DNA from: an uncultured Oscillibacter sp.
GTDB taxonomy: Bacteria; Bacillota; Clostridia; Oscillospirales; Oscillospiraceae
Length of the DNA stretch: 64,000 nucleotides
Assembly: GCA_947365245.1 (NCBI GenBank)
Contig: CANAWG010000010.1
Span: 1 to 64,000 of the forward strand
Reading direction: 5' to 3'
This document shows positions 41,295 through 48,720 of this stretch, one piece after another (the stretch's first letter is position 1; the number at the start of each line of letters is the position of its first letter). The notes beneath the pieces were generated by a model. The model was given only the letters and a program-made list of their open reading frames with translations. It made no database searches and was not told the origin of the DNA. A program made the position numbers and the translations under genes.

Positions 41295-41916
41295 CCATGG
41301 CGGCGCCCATGTTGTTGGGGTCGGTGATCCCCTTGTCCACGATTTTGCCGCAGGTGACGTGGGTGATATAGGGCCCCGGTCCCTCCCGGCCCAGGACGGT
41401 ACAGCCGGCGGCGGTGGCGGTCCACTGGGCGGTGGGGGTCCGCTGGCTGCCGTAGGGCACCGGCATCCGGTACTGCCGCTCGGCGGTGCAGAAGTGGGAG
41501 GAGGTGACGGCGGCGGCGCGCTGGGCAAAGCCCCCGTCAATGAGCATGGCCGCCAGGGACAGTGACTCCCCCATGGTGGAGCAGGCGCCGTAGAGCCCGT
41601 AGAAAGGAATGCCCAGCTCCCGCAGGCCGAAAGAGGAACCGATGCACTGGTTCAAAAGGTCCCCCGCCAGGATATAGTCGATGTCCTTGGGCTTCAGCCG
41701 GGCCTGGTCCAGCGCCCGCTGGACCGCCTTTTTCTGCATGGTGGACTCCGCCTTCTCCCATGTCTTCTCCCCGAAGAAGGAGTCCTGGCTCAGCTCGTCA
41801 AAATACCCGGACAGCGGCCCCTGGGCCTCGAACTTGCCGCCGATGTTGGCGAAAGAGAGCACGGAGGGCGGGTCCTTCAGGGCGATGGTCCGCTGGCCGA
41901 TTCGTTTTTCCTGCAT
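41278..41916 (-). CDS. spoVAD: SpoVAD, N-terminal part of an interrupted gene
   Basis: Encodes the first 210 residues of SpoVAD, then two element-derived codons (NV) and a stop. Family landmarks: SVLSFANIGGKFEAQGPL, DYILAGDLLNQCIGSSF, LYGACSTMGESL, DGGFAQRAAAVTSSHF and GKIVDKGITDPNNMGAAMAPA. The thiolase-like protein binds dipicolinic acid and moves it into the spore core with other SpoVA proteins. The break lies at AMAPA, and the missing third starts at 21836. The start ATG has GAGGTGG upstream. No spoVAC or spoVAE gene is adjacent, unlike the usual spoVA operon. Confidence 0.92.
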   Translation of the reverse strand: MQEKRIGQRTIALKDPPSVLSFANIGGKFEAQGPLSGYFDELSQDSFFGEKTWEKAESTMQKKAVQRALDQARLKPKDIDYILAGDLLNQCIGSSFGLRELGIPFYGLYGACSTMGESLSLAAMLIDGGFAQRAAAVTSSHFCTAERQYRMPVPYGSQRTPTAQWTATAAGCTVLGREGPGPYITHVTCGKIVDKGITDPNNMGAAMAPANV

Positions 41917-41970
41917 GGAAAGCCACCTCGTTTTGATGGATTTTCCATAGGGTGCCCGAAACGGGGAAAA

Positions 41971-42132
41971 TTAGTCATCCGCCGGCGGCTCTGGCGGCGG
42001 AAGGACCCGCAGGGGAGGACCGCCCTCTCTGATGTACATTTCCTCACATTCCCGCTGGGCCTCGATTAAGATCCGCAGGGCTTTTTCCACCTCCCGCGTG
42101 AGATGCAGATACATTTCCTGATAGTCTGTCAT
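41971..42132 (-). CDS. small acidic helical protein upstream of spoVAD
   Basis: A 53-aa protein: an amphipathic helix (EMYLHLTREVEKALRILIEA) then a Pro-rich tail (PPLRVLPPPEPPADD). The start is the ATG at 42132, with GGAGGCG upstream. It is on the same strand as spoVAD, 54 bp upstream, so it is probably cotranscribed. Function unknown. Confidence 0.6.
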   Translation of the reverse strand: MTDYQEMYLHLTREVEKALRILIEAQRECEEMYIREGGPPLRVLPPPEPPADD

Positions 42133-42161
42133 TGCCGCGCCTCCCTTTTTCTTCTGGTATA

Positions 42162-42175
42162 GCCGAATATTCGGC
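42162..42175. promoter_or_regulatory. GCCGAATATTCGGC palindromic operator
   Basis: A perfect 14-bp palindrome between the divergent small protein/spoVAD unit (minus) and HTH gene (plus). It sits just downstream of a minus-strand TATAAT, ideal for repression. The HTH protein encoded at 42228 is the natural candidate to bind it. Confidence 0.55.
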
Positions 42176-42227
42176 ATTATACAAGAAAAAGTTTTCGTCT
42201 ATGCTAAAAGCGAGGCAGGTGCGGACG

Positions 42228-42434
42228 ATGATTACTTTTGACCCATTATGGGAGACTTTAAAGCGAAAAGGGATTTCCCAGTATATCCTGATAAAAGAAT
42301 ATGGTGTCAGCACCGGGACCTTGGATGCCCTGCGGAAGAACCGCAGCATCACGCTAAACACCCTGAATGACCTCTGCGGTCTGCTGGACTGCGGCATTTC
42401 CGACATCATCCAATACACACCGGACAAAAACTGA
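42228..42434 (+). CDS. small Cro/CI-type HTH regulator
   Basis: A 68-aa protein that is almost only a helix-turn-helix: FDPLWETLKRKGISQYILIKE, then GVSTGTLDALRKN (recognition helix) and LNDLCGLLDCGISDIIQY. The start ATG at 42228 matches the family's usual MITFDPLW opening, though its ribosome site (GGTGCGG) is weak; an ATG at 42201 is possible. Divergent from the spoVAD unit across a palindrome. Confidence 0.8.
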   Translation: MITFDPLWETLKRKGISQYILIKEYGVSTGTLDALRKNRSITLNTLNDLCGLLDCGISDIIQYTPDKN

Positions 42435-42459
42435 CACGGGCGGCTATGCCGCCCGTGTC
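42433..42459. terminator. terminator between HTH gene and CDF gene
   Basis: A 12-bp stem (42433-42444 with 42448-42459) followed by TTT on the plus side. It serves both convergent genes. Confidence 0.8.
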
Positions 42460-42466
42460 TTTGCAG

Positions 42467-43630
42467 TCATGTATAGGACCGCTCCACCTGGACCACGGCG
42501 TAATAGCTGCCGTCCAGGGCCCGCACGGCGTCCCGGATCTTCTGGGCCACCTGCTGGTCGCTGAGACGGAAGTGGTAGGGCACCACCGCGTCGAAGATCA
42601 CATTGGTGTGGGTGGGTCCGGAGACCATGCGGAAGTCGTGGATGGAGATGTCGTCGTCGATGCAGCGGACCAGCTCCGCCACCCGGCGGCGGGTCTCCGC
42701 CGTCACGCCGTCGTCGGTGACCACCGGGTCCATGTGGATGACCGCCTCGCAGCCCAGCTGCTCCCGCAGCTCCTTTTCCACGTTGTCGATCTCGTCGTGG
42801 AGGGCCAGCACGTCCTGGCCGGCGGGCACCTCGGCGTGGAGGGAGATCATCACCCGCCCGGGGCCGTAGTCGTGGACGATCAGATCGTGGATGCCGATGA
42901 TCCCCGGGTGGGCCATTACCAGCTCCCGGATGCGGGAGACGAACTCGCGGGTGGGGGGCGTGCCCAGCAGGGGGTCCGCCGTCTCCTTGGCGGCCTTGGC
43001 GCCGGACCAGAGGATGAACGCCGCCACCAGCAGTCCCGCCCAGCCGTCGATCATCTTCCCGGTGAAGTGGCCGATGAGGGTGGCGGCCAGCACCGCGGAG
43101 GTGGCGATGCTGTCGCAGAGGGAGTCCGTGGCGGTGGCCCGCATGGCAGCGGAGTCCAGCCGCTTTCCCAGCCGCCAGTTGTAAAAGGCCATGTACAGCT
43201 TTACTCCCACAGAGGCGCACAGGATGGCGATCACCAGGGGAGAGGCCGTCACCGGCGCGGGGTGCAGGATCTTGGTGAGGGAGGACTGCAGCAGCTCCCA
43301 GCCCATCAGCAGGATCAGCACCGCCACCCCCAGGCCGGAGAGATATTCGATCCGCCCGTGGCCAAAGGGATGGTGGGCGTCGGCTTTCTGCCCCGCCAGG
43401 TGGAAGCCCAGCAGGGTGATGGCGGAGGAGGCGGCGTCGGAGAGGTTGTTGAAGGCGTCGGCGGTGATGGCCACGGAGCCGGCCAGGGTGCCCGCCAGCA
43501 GCTTTCCGGCAAACAGCAGTGCGTTTAAGAAGATGCCCACCGCGCCGCAGAGGACGCCGTAGGCCTTGCGGAGGGCGGCACCGTCCCGCCCGTCGGGGCG
43601 GATCAGCAACCGGGAGAGCAGGGTAATCAT
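42467..43630 (-). CDS. cation diffusion facilitator family transporter
   Basis: A 387-aa CDF protein with six transmembrane helices. SVAITADAFNNLSDAASS and HHPFGHGRIEYLSGL supply the metal site (His/Asp pairs). A C-terminal cytoplasmic domain with EKELREQLGCEAVIHMDPV follows, longer than usual by an extra ~80 residues. It exports Zn, Mn or Fe against protons. RBS AAAGGACC precedes the ATG. Overlaps no gene; CpXC protein gene lies 4 bp upstream on the same strand. Confidence 0.9.
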   Translation of the reverse strand: MITLLSRLLIRPDGRDGAALRKAYGVLCGAVGIFLNALLFAGKLLAGTLAGSVAITADAFNNLSDAASSAITLLGFHLAGQKADAHHPFGHGRIEYLSGLGVAVLILLMGWELLQSSLTKILHPAPVTASPLVIAILCASVGVKLYMAFYNWRLGKRLDSAAMRATATDSLCDSIATSAVLAATLIGHFTGKMIDGWAGLLVAAFILWSGAKAAKETADPLLGTPPTREFVSRIRELVMAHPGIIGIHDLIVHDYGPGRVMISLHAEVPAGQDVLALHDEIDNVEKELREQLGCEAVIHMDPVVTDDGVTAETRRRVAELVRCIDDDISIHDFRMVSGPTHTNVIFDAVVPYHFRLSDQQVAQKIRDAVRALDGSYYAVVQVERSYT

Positions 43631-43634
43631 GGAA

Positions 43635-44267
43635 TCAGGTCCTTTCCAAAGTCGGTTCAGCGGGGTGTCCGGGGATGACCAGCTTTATATGGCAGCACAG
43701 GTCGTCCAGATCCCGGTCCGTGGCGGCGGGGACGCGCAGCTTGGCGCCGCAGCGGCGGCAGACGAGGTCCACGGCGGAGCGCCGAATCTCCATGCCGTAT
43801 TCTACGCTGCCGCAGCCGCAGGTGATGCCCTTTTCCCGGGCGGCAATCTCCTTGAGCTCGGAGAGGACCTCGTACATGATGACGTTGTCCACAAAGGCCT
43901 CGCCGCCCTCCGTCTCCTGCCGCTTCTCCTTTTCGGCCAGGATCTCCAGCTCCCGGAGGTTTCGCTCCACCGTGCCCTCCGGGCCGATAAAGCAGCAAAA
44001 CTGCTTCGTTTTGGCGCAGCCCAGGGCCGTGGCCCCCCGCAATACCCGCCCCGGCGGGCACACCGCCGTGTGGGTCTCCCCGCACAATCCGCAGGGGACG
44101 TAGAGCCGGTAGCACTCTCCGTCGAAGTCCGCCCGCAGGGCGGACTCCCCGCACCCGCACTCAATCTCCGCGTTGGAGGCCTCCAGCGCGAAGACGGACC
44201 GGGCCGCCATCACGGTTTTGCCGCACTTGGGACAGAGATAGCCGAATGTACGCATCTCGTCGCTCAT
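43635..44267 (-). CDS. CpXC-domain zinc-ribbon protein
   Basis: A 210-aa protein with three or four Cys pairs: YLCPKCGKT, ECGCGES, PCGLCGE, CGCGS and VCRRCGAK. The first part matches the CpXC domain (FGYLCPKCGKTVMAARSVF). It probably binds zinc. It is 4 bp upstream of the CDF exporter gene on the same strand, so it may share its regulation. Function unknown. Confidence 0.75.
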   Translation of the reverse strand: MSDEMRTFGYLCPKCGKTVMAARSVFALEASNAEIECGCGESALRADFDGECYRLYVPCGLCGETHTAVCPPGRVLRGATALGCAKTKQFCCFIGPEGTVERNLRELEILAEKEKRQETEGGEAFVDNVIMYEVLSELKEIAAREKGITCGCGSVEYGMEIRRSAVDLVCRRCGAKLRVPAATDRDLDDLCCHIKLVIPGHPAEPTLERT

Positions 44268-44309
44268 GGTGTCTCCCCTATCTTCAAAAGATTTATCATT
44301 TACCGGTCT

Positions 44310-44330
44310 GCCCGGGCTGAAAGCCCGGGC
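44310..44330. other. hairpin in the leader of the CpXC-CDF unit
   Basis: GCCCGGGCT-GAA-AGCCCGGGC, a 9-bp stem with a 3-base loop, without a T run. It lies in the 318-bp gene-free stretch 44268-44585, which also holds the palindrome at 44370 and a promoter. Confidence 0.4.
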
Positions 44331-44369
44331 GCTTGAAAAGAATCGAGGATTTTTTCAAGTCGTTTGATT

Positions 44370-44384
44370 ATAGCACAGTGCTAT
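44370..44384. promoter_or_regulatory. ATAGCAC-A-GTGCTAT palindrome
   Basis: A perfect inverted repeat between the CpXC-CDF unit and the GGDEF gene. On the minus strand it overlaps a TATAAT, so it may repress the metal-export unit. Confidence 0.5.
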
Positions 44385-44428
44385 GGGAAAGTACAGCCCC
44401 TTTCCTCCGCCGGGGAGAAAAGAAAGTG

Positions 44429-44457
44429 TTGTCAAACGGTGGGATCAGGTATATAAT
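44429..44457 (+). promoter_or_regulatory. sigma-A-type promoter of the GGDEF-PilZ unit
   Basis: TTGTCA (44429-44434), 17 bases, then TATAAT (44452-44457). Confidence 0.75.
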
Positions 44458-44585
44458 TTTCCTTGGACCGGAAGAAAAAGACGTTTTTGCGTTTGGGACG
44501 TACGCTTCCGTTTTCACGCCCGGCGGAGGCCCCCTGGTGTTCCGCGAGGGGGGAGACCCAAGTAATGACAGCGAGGAGTGCAGCC

Positions 44586-45503
44586 ATGGAGAAGATACTG
44601 ATTGTCGACGACAGCCTCTTGCAGGCCACGCAGCTCAAGTCCATTGTGGAGGACGAGTATGACGTCACCATCGCCCAGACGGCGGAGGAGGGGCTGCGCC
44701 TTGCCGCCGCCGGGGATTTCTCGCTGATTCTGCTGGACGTGGTGATGCCGGGGATGAACGGCTTCACGCTGCTGAAAAAGCTGCAGGAGGAGCTGGTCAC
44801 CCAGAGCGTCCCGGTGATTTTGATCACCAGCCTCTCCGACGTGGTCCACGAGCAGCACGGGCTGGTGCTGGGGGCGGTGGACTATATCGCAAAGCCCTTT
44901 AACGAGCTGATTGTAAAGGCCCGGGTCAACACCCACGTCAAGCTGTACCAGTACCGCAGGCAGGTGGAGGAGCAGTCCATGACCGACCAGCTCACCGGCG
45001 TCGCCAACCGCCGGCGGTACGACCAGCTCAGCAAGGAGAAGTGGAGCGAGGCGGCCCGGCTGAACGTTCCCATCTCCATCTGCATGTTCGACATCGACCG
45101 CTTCAAGGTGTACAACGACACATTCGGCCACCCGGCGGGGGACAGGGTCATCGCCGCCGTGGCCAGGACGGCGGCCGCCTGCCTGCGGCGGGGCACGGAT
45201 GTGTTCGCCCGCTACGGCGGAGAGGAATTTGTGGCCCTCCTCCTGGGAGACCCGGCGGAGAAGGCCTTTGCCCATATAAAGCAGATCCGAAAGGAGATCG
45301 AGGCGCTTCACATCCCCCACGACCCCTCCGTGTCCGAGTATGTCACGGTCAGCGTGGGCGGCGTCACCGCCAACCCCGCGGCGGGGGGCTCCTACGATTT
45401 CTTTTTGAAGATCGCCGACACCATGCTGTACGACGCCAAGCGGTTTGGCCGGAACGGCGTCGTCTGGGCGGACGAGAACATGACCCCGCTGCGGGAGCGC
45501 TGA
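44586..45503 (+). CDS. response regulator with GGDEF diguanylate cyclase domain
   Basis: A 305-aa protein. The receiver domain has the acidic pair VDDS, phospho-Asp in LLDVVMPGMNG, and Lys in AKPFNE. The output GGDEF domain has FDIDRFKVYND, the RYGGEEF active site and SVGGVT. It makes cyclic di-GMP from GTP when phosphorylated. The start ATG at 44586 has GAGGAG upstream. A PilZ protein, a c-di-GMP receptor, follows 35 bp downstream, so signal maker and reader are cotranscribed. No partner histidine kinase is adjacent. Confidence 0.92.
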   Translation: MEKILIVDDSLLQATQLKSIVEDEYDVTIAQTAEEGLRLAAAGDFSLILLDVVMPGMNGFTLLKKLQEELVTQSVPVILITSLSDVVHEQHGLVLGAVDYIAKPFNELIVKARVNTHVKLYQYRRQVEEQSMTDQLTGVANRRRYDQLSKEKWSEAARLNVPISICMFDIDRFKVYNDTFGHPAGDRVIAAVARTAAACLRRGTDVFARYGGEEFVALLLGDPAEKAFAHIKQIRKEIEALHIPHDPSVSEYVTVSVGGVTANPAAGGSYDFFLKIADTMLYDAKRFGRNGVVWADENMTPLRER

Positions 45504-45538
45504 TCCCGCGCCGCGGAGCTGTTTGACGGGGGGAGACT

Positions 45539-46219
45539 GTGGGACTTTTCAAATTTCGTAAAAAGGCGGAGCCTCCGAGGCCCGCTCCCCAGCCGGAGGA
45601 GATGGAGATCTACTCCGGGATGCGGGTGGAGGTGACGGCCTGCGACGGCCGGATGCTCTTTGTGGCCAAGCTGATGGGCCTCCACGGAGACCAGGCGGAA
45701 CTGCACCAGTATCTGGAGGCCGCGGCCTCCCCGCCGGAGGCGCCCTTTCCGGTCCGGATCCGCGGGTACAGCGACCGGGACAGGAAAGCGGTGTACATGG
45801 AGGGCGTCATCGCGCCGCTGCCGCAGAGCAAGTGGGCGGTCACGGAGCTGAAGCTCTGCCGCGTGGGAAATGACCGGGCCTTTTTCCGCCTCGCCACGGA
45901 TTTGCCGGCCACCGCCGCGGCTTTCACCGGCCTGATGAAAGGGGAGCGTCCCTGCCGGCTGCTGAACATCAGCGTGGGCGGGGCCGGGGTGAGCTCCGCG
46001 CACCGATACTATGAGGGGGACAAGTTCCTGCTGAAGGTCCGGCTGCTGGAGGACCGGCCGGAGTCGGTGATGTTCAGTGAGGTGGTGCGGGTCATCGAGA
46101 AAGAGGACGGGACGTTTGAGTACGGCTGCCGCTTCCTGGAGCTGACGGAGGACGATGAGAGCCAGATCACGCGGAACATCTTCGCCGCCCAGCGGGAGCG
46201 GCGCGGCCGCGGCCTCTGA
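45539..46219 (+). CDS. PilZ-domain c-di-GMP receptor (YcgR-like)
   Basis: A 226-aa protein with an N-terminal YcgR-like beta domain and a C-terminal PilZ domain. The c-di-GMP motifs RxxxR (RAFFR) and NxSxxG (NISVGG) are both present. It probably links the signal from the upstream cyclase to motility or surface traits. The start is GTG, with GGGGGG upstream. Confidence 0.85.
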   Translation: MGLFKFRKKAEPPRPAPQPEEMEIYSGMRVEVTACDGRMLFVAKLMGLHGDQAELHQYLEAAASPPEAPFPVRIRGYSDRDRKAVYMEGVIAPLPQSKWAVTELKLCRVGNDRAFFRLATDLPATAAAFTGLMKGERPCRLLNISVGGAGVSSAHRYYEGDKFLLKVRLLEDRPESVMFSEVVRVIEKEDGTFEYGCRFLELTEDDESQITRNIFAAQRERRGRGL

Positions 46220-46252
46220 GCCTGGGGGTTTTCAGGCCTCGAAAAATTTTTG

Positions 46253-46281
46253 TTGAAAATCCCGGGAAGATATAGTAGAAT
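46253..46281 (+). promoter_or_regulatory. sigma-A-type promoter of the SRP RNA
   Basis: TTGAAA (46253-46258), 17 bases, then TAGAAT (46276-46281), just upstream of the RNA 5' end. Confidence 0.75.
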
Positions 46282-46298
46282 GGACAAGCTATGAATAG

Positions 46299-46440
46299 AT
46301 CCTCCGCGCGCAGCTGCGGAGCCGGTCTCGCGCAATGAAGCCCTGCGAACCATGTCAGGCGGGGAACCGAGCAGCATTAAGCGGGATGTTTCATGTGCCG
46401 CGAGGGCGCCGGTTCCGCAGCTGCGTACGGAGGATTTTTT
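46299..46440 (+). ncRNA. ffs: signal recognition particle RNA, small bacterial type
   Basis: Ends pair in a long helix: ATCCTCCG and GCAGCTGCGGA at the 5' side with TCCGCAGCTGC and CGGAGGAT at the 3' side. The apical domain has the conserved CATGTCAGG and AGCAGCATTAAG that bind Ffh. It ends in T6. It lies directly upstream of dnaX, the arrangement known from Bacillus and relatives. Confidence 0.93.
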
Positions 46441-46464
46441 CTATCTCTCGTGGGGAGGCGCTCT

Positions 46465-48270
46465 ATGTATCAGGCCCTGTATCGCAAATGGCGTCCCAAG
46501 ACTTTCGCGGACGTTATCGGCCAGTCTCATATTACCGAGACGCTGCGCCGGCAGGTGGCGGAGGGGCGGACGTCCCACGCCTATCTCTTCACCGGCACCC
46601 GGGGCACCGGCAAGACCACCTGCGCCAAGATTCTGGCCCGGGCGGTCAACTGTGAGCACCCGGTGGACGGGGACCCCTGCAACCAGTGCGACGCCTGCCG
46701 GGGACTGGAGAGCGGCAGCTTTCTGGACGTGCTGGAGCTGGACGCCGCCTCCAACAACGGCGTGGACCAGGTGCGGGCGCTGCGGGACGAGGCCGTCTAC
46801 TCCCCGGCCCATGTGAAAAAGCGGGTGTACATCATCGACGAGGTGCACATGCTCTCCACCCCGGCGTTCAACGCGCTGCTGAAGATCCTGGAGGAGCCGC
46901 CGGAGCACCTGATGTTCATCTTGGCCACCACGGAGCTGCACAAGGTGCCCGCCACCATCCTCTCCCGGTGCCAGCGGTTCTCTTTCAAGCGCATCACCCC
47001 GGAGGACGTGGCCCGGCGTCTGCGCTATGTGGCGGAGCAGGAGGGCATCGAACTGACGGCGGACGGCGCGGAGATCCTGAGCCGTCTGGCGGACGGGGCG
47101 CTGCGGGACGGGCTGAGCCTTTTGGACCAGTGCGCCGCCGTCGGCGGTGTCATTGACAGCGCCGCGGTGCTGGAGGTGCTGGGCCTTGCGGGCAATCTCC
47201 GGACCGCCCAGCTGATGGAGCGCGTCCTGGCCCGGGACGCCAAGGCGTCGCTGCTGCTCTTAAACCAGCTCTACGGCGACGGCAAGGACGTGGGCGCGGT
47301 GCTGGGGGAGCTCTCCACGCTGAATCGGGACCTGCTTTTGCGAAAGACCGCCCCGGAGGGCGGCAGCGTGTTGCTCTCCGGCGGATACGATACCGCCGCC
47401 CTGGACGGTTTGAGCCGGGACGTGCCGGCCAGGCGCCTGCTCTACATGGCCTCCACGCTGCAAAAGGCGTCGGCGGACCTCTACTACAGCTCCAACCGCC
47501 GCACCGACGCGGAGCTCTGTCTCCTGCGCCTTTGCGACGAGTCCCTCTCCGGCGACCTGACGGCCCTGGACGCCCGCGTCCGGCGCCTGGAGGAGGCCGC
47601 GGCCAGGGGAGAGGTGATCCGCTCCGGCATGGCCCGGGCTGCCGCTCAGGCAGCGTCCCCGGCGCCGCCCGCCGCACCGGAGCCGCCCCCTGTACGGGAG
47701 ACCTCCCCGGCGGACCCGCCCCCCTGGGACGAGCCGCCCGCGCCGGACGAGCCGCCCGCGCCGGACGAGCCGCCCGCGCCGGACGAGCCGCCCGCGCCGG
47801 ACGAGCCGCCTCTTCCCGAGGAGCTGCCCCTGCCGGAGGAGCCCAGGGCGCGGGTGTTGGACGTTCCCGGGGAGATAGAGCCGTCCCGGGCGGCGGAACC
47901 TCCGCGGGCCGCGCCGCCTGCGGCCGCTCCATCCGCCCCCGCCGCCCCGGCGGCGGACGGAAGCTGGTGGCGGGCCCTGGCGGAGAGCTGCAAGGGCCGT
48001 CTGTCGCCCATGTACCGGGCCTTTTTGGATATGTGCGGCGGCGTGCTGGAGGGGGACCAGGTCACCGTCTATGCCCCGGACGAGATCACCCTGGGCCGGC
48101 TGGACAACGACCGGGTGCGGGGCGCTCTTTCCGAGGAGGCGGAGCGGGCCGCCGGCAAGGCGGTGCGCGTGGTGCTGCGGGTGGGGGAGCCCCCCAAGGC
48201 GTCCCCCCAGGAGAATTTGAAGAACCTGCTGAAATTCGGCAGTCAGTTCGATAACATCACCATCAAGTAA
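46465..48270 (+). CDS. dnaX: DNA polymerase III tau/gamma subunit
   Basis: A 601-aa clamp-loader ATPase. Walker A GTRGTGKT near residue 45, zinc site (CNQCDAC and an earlier Cys), sensor/Walker B IIDEVHML, and SRCQRFSFKRI. From about residue 405 there is a long Pro/Glu/Ala-rich linker with tandem PAPDEP units, then a C-terminal tau-like domain (residues ~500-601). It loads the sliding clamp and binds the polymerase. RBS GGGAGG. The gene follows the SRP RNA and precedes ybaB. Confidence 0.95.
   Translation: MYQALYRKWRPKTFADVIGQSHITETLRRQVAEGRTSHAYLFTGTRGTGKTTCAKILARAVNCEHPVDGDPCNQCDACRGLESGSFLDVLELDAASNNGVDQVRALRDEAVYSPAHVKKRVYIIDEVHMLSTPAFNALLKILEEPPEHLMFILATTELHKVPATILSRCQRFSFKRITPEDVARRLRYVAEQEGIELTADGAEILSRLADGALRDGLSLLDQCAAVGGVIDSAAVLEVLGLAGNLRTAQLMERVLARDAKASLLLLNQLYGDGKDVGAVLGELSTLNRDLLLRKTAPEGGSVLLSGGYDTAALDGLSRDVPARRLLYMASTLQKASADLYYSSNRRTDAELCLLRLCDESLSGDLTALDARVRRLEEAAARGEVIRSGMARAAAQAASPAPPAAPEPPPVRETSPADPPPWDEPPAPDEPPAPDEPPAPDEPPAPDEPPLPEELPLPEEPRARVLDVPGEIEPSRAAEPPRAAPPAAAPSAPAAPAADGSWWRALAESCKGRLSPMYRAFLDMCGGVLEGDQVTVYAPDEITLGRLDNDRVRGALSEEAERAAGKAVRVVLRVGEPPKASPQENLKNLLKFGSQFDNITIK
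47725..47817 (+). repeat. tandem repeat inside dnaX encoding APDEPP units
   Basis: An 18-bp unit (GACGAGCCGCCCGCGCCG-type) is repeated about five times almost without change, encoding a Pro/Asp/Glu linker. Such DNA can slip and vary in copy number. Confidence 0.8.
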
Positions 48271-48282
48271 AGGAGAACGACT

Positions 48283-48651
48283 ATGGGATACAGTGCGCGC
48301 CGCGGGTTTTCCAACGGCGGAATGAAGGTCACCGGCGCCCAGCGCCAGGCGGAGATGCAGCAGAAGATCGCCCAGATGCAGGAGGCCATGACCGCCGCCC
48401 AGGAGGCGGTGGAGGCCAGGACGTTCTCCGCCAGCGTGGGCGGCGGCGTGGTGGAGGCCAAGGTCAACGGCAAGAAAGAGGTCCTCTCCGTCTCCATCAA
48501 GCCCGAGGCGGTGGACCCGGAGGATGTGGAGATGCTCCAGGACCTGGTGGTCTCCGCCGTCAACGAGGCCCTGCGCCAGGCCGACGAGGCCATGGAGAGC
48601 AGCATGAGCAGCGTCACCGGGGGACTGAACCTGGGCGGCTTTGGGCTTTGA
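48283..48651 (+). CDS. YbaB/EbfC nucleoid-associated protein
   Basis: A 122-aa protein: QRQAEMQQKIAQMQEAM helix, then the beta region (SVGGGVVEAKVNGKKEVLSVSI) and a C-terminal helix. The family binds DNA as a dimer. Its place after dnaX is conserved; recR, which usually follows, is not in the window after it. The N-terminal 14 residues are an extra, basic stretch. Confidence 0.92.
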   Translation: MGYSARRGFSNGGMKVTGAQRQAEMQQKIAQMQEAMTAAQEAVEARTFSASVGGGVVEAKVNGKKEVLSVSIKPEAVDPEDVEMLQDLVVSAVNEALRQADEAMESSMSSVTGGLNLGGFGL

Positions 48652-48662
48652 TACAATAAGCG

Positions 48663-48691
48663 GGGGAGCGCTGCCGTTGGCCGCGCTCCCC
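48663..48691 (+). terminator. terminator after ybaB
   Basis: A 9-bp stem (48663-48671 with 48683-48691) and TTT. It ends the dnaX-ybaB unit where recR is normally found. Confidence 0.75.
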
Positions 48692-48720
48692 TTTGCGCTG
48701 TTATGAAGAGGAGTGCTGAG

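Noticed and set aside
21439-41916. Split spoVAD explained by inversion or by two unrelated paralogue fragments
   Set aside because: Both parts keep the same orientation, break at the same codon, share the 7-bp core, and restore a full-length frame; fragments of two decayed copies would not fit so exactly.
47725-47817. Possible CRISPR-like array
   Set aside because: Units are contiguous 18-bp coding repeats without spacers, in frame with dnaX. No CRISPR array is present anywhere in the window.
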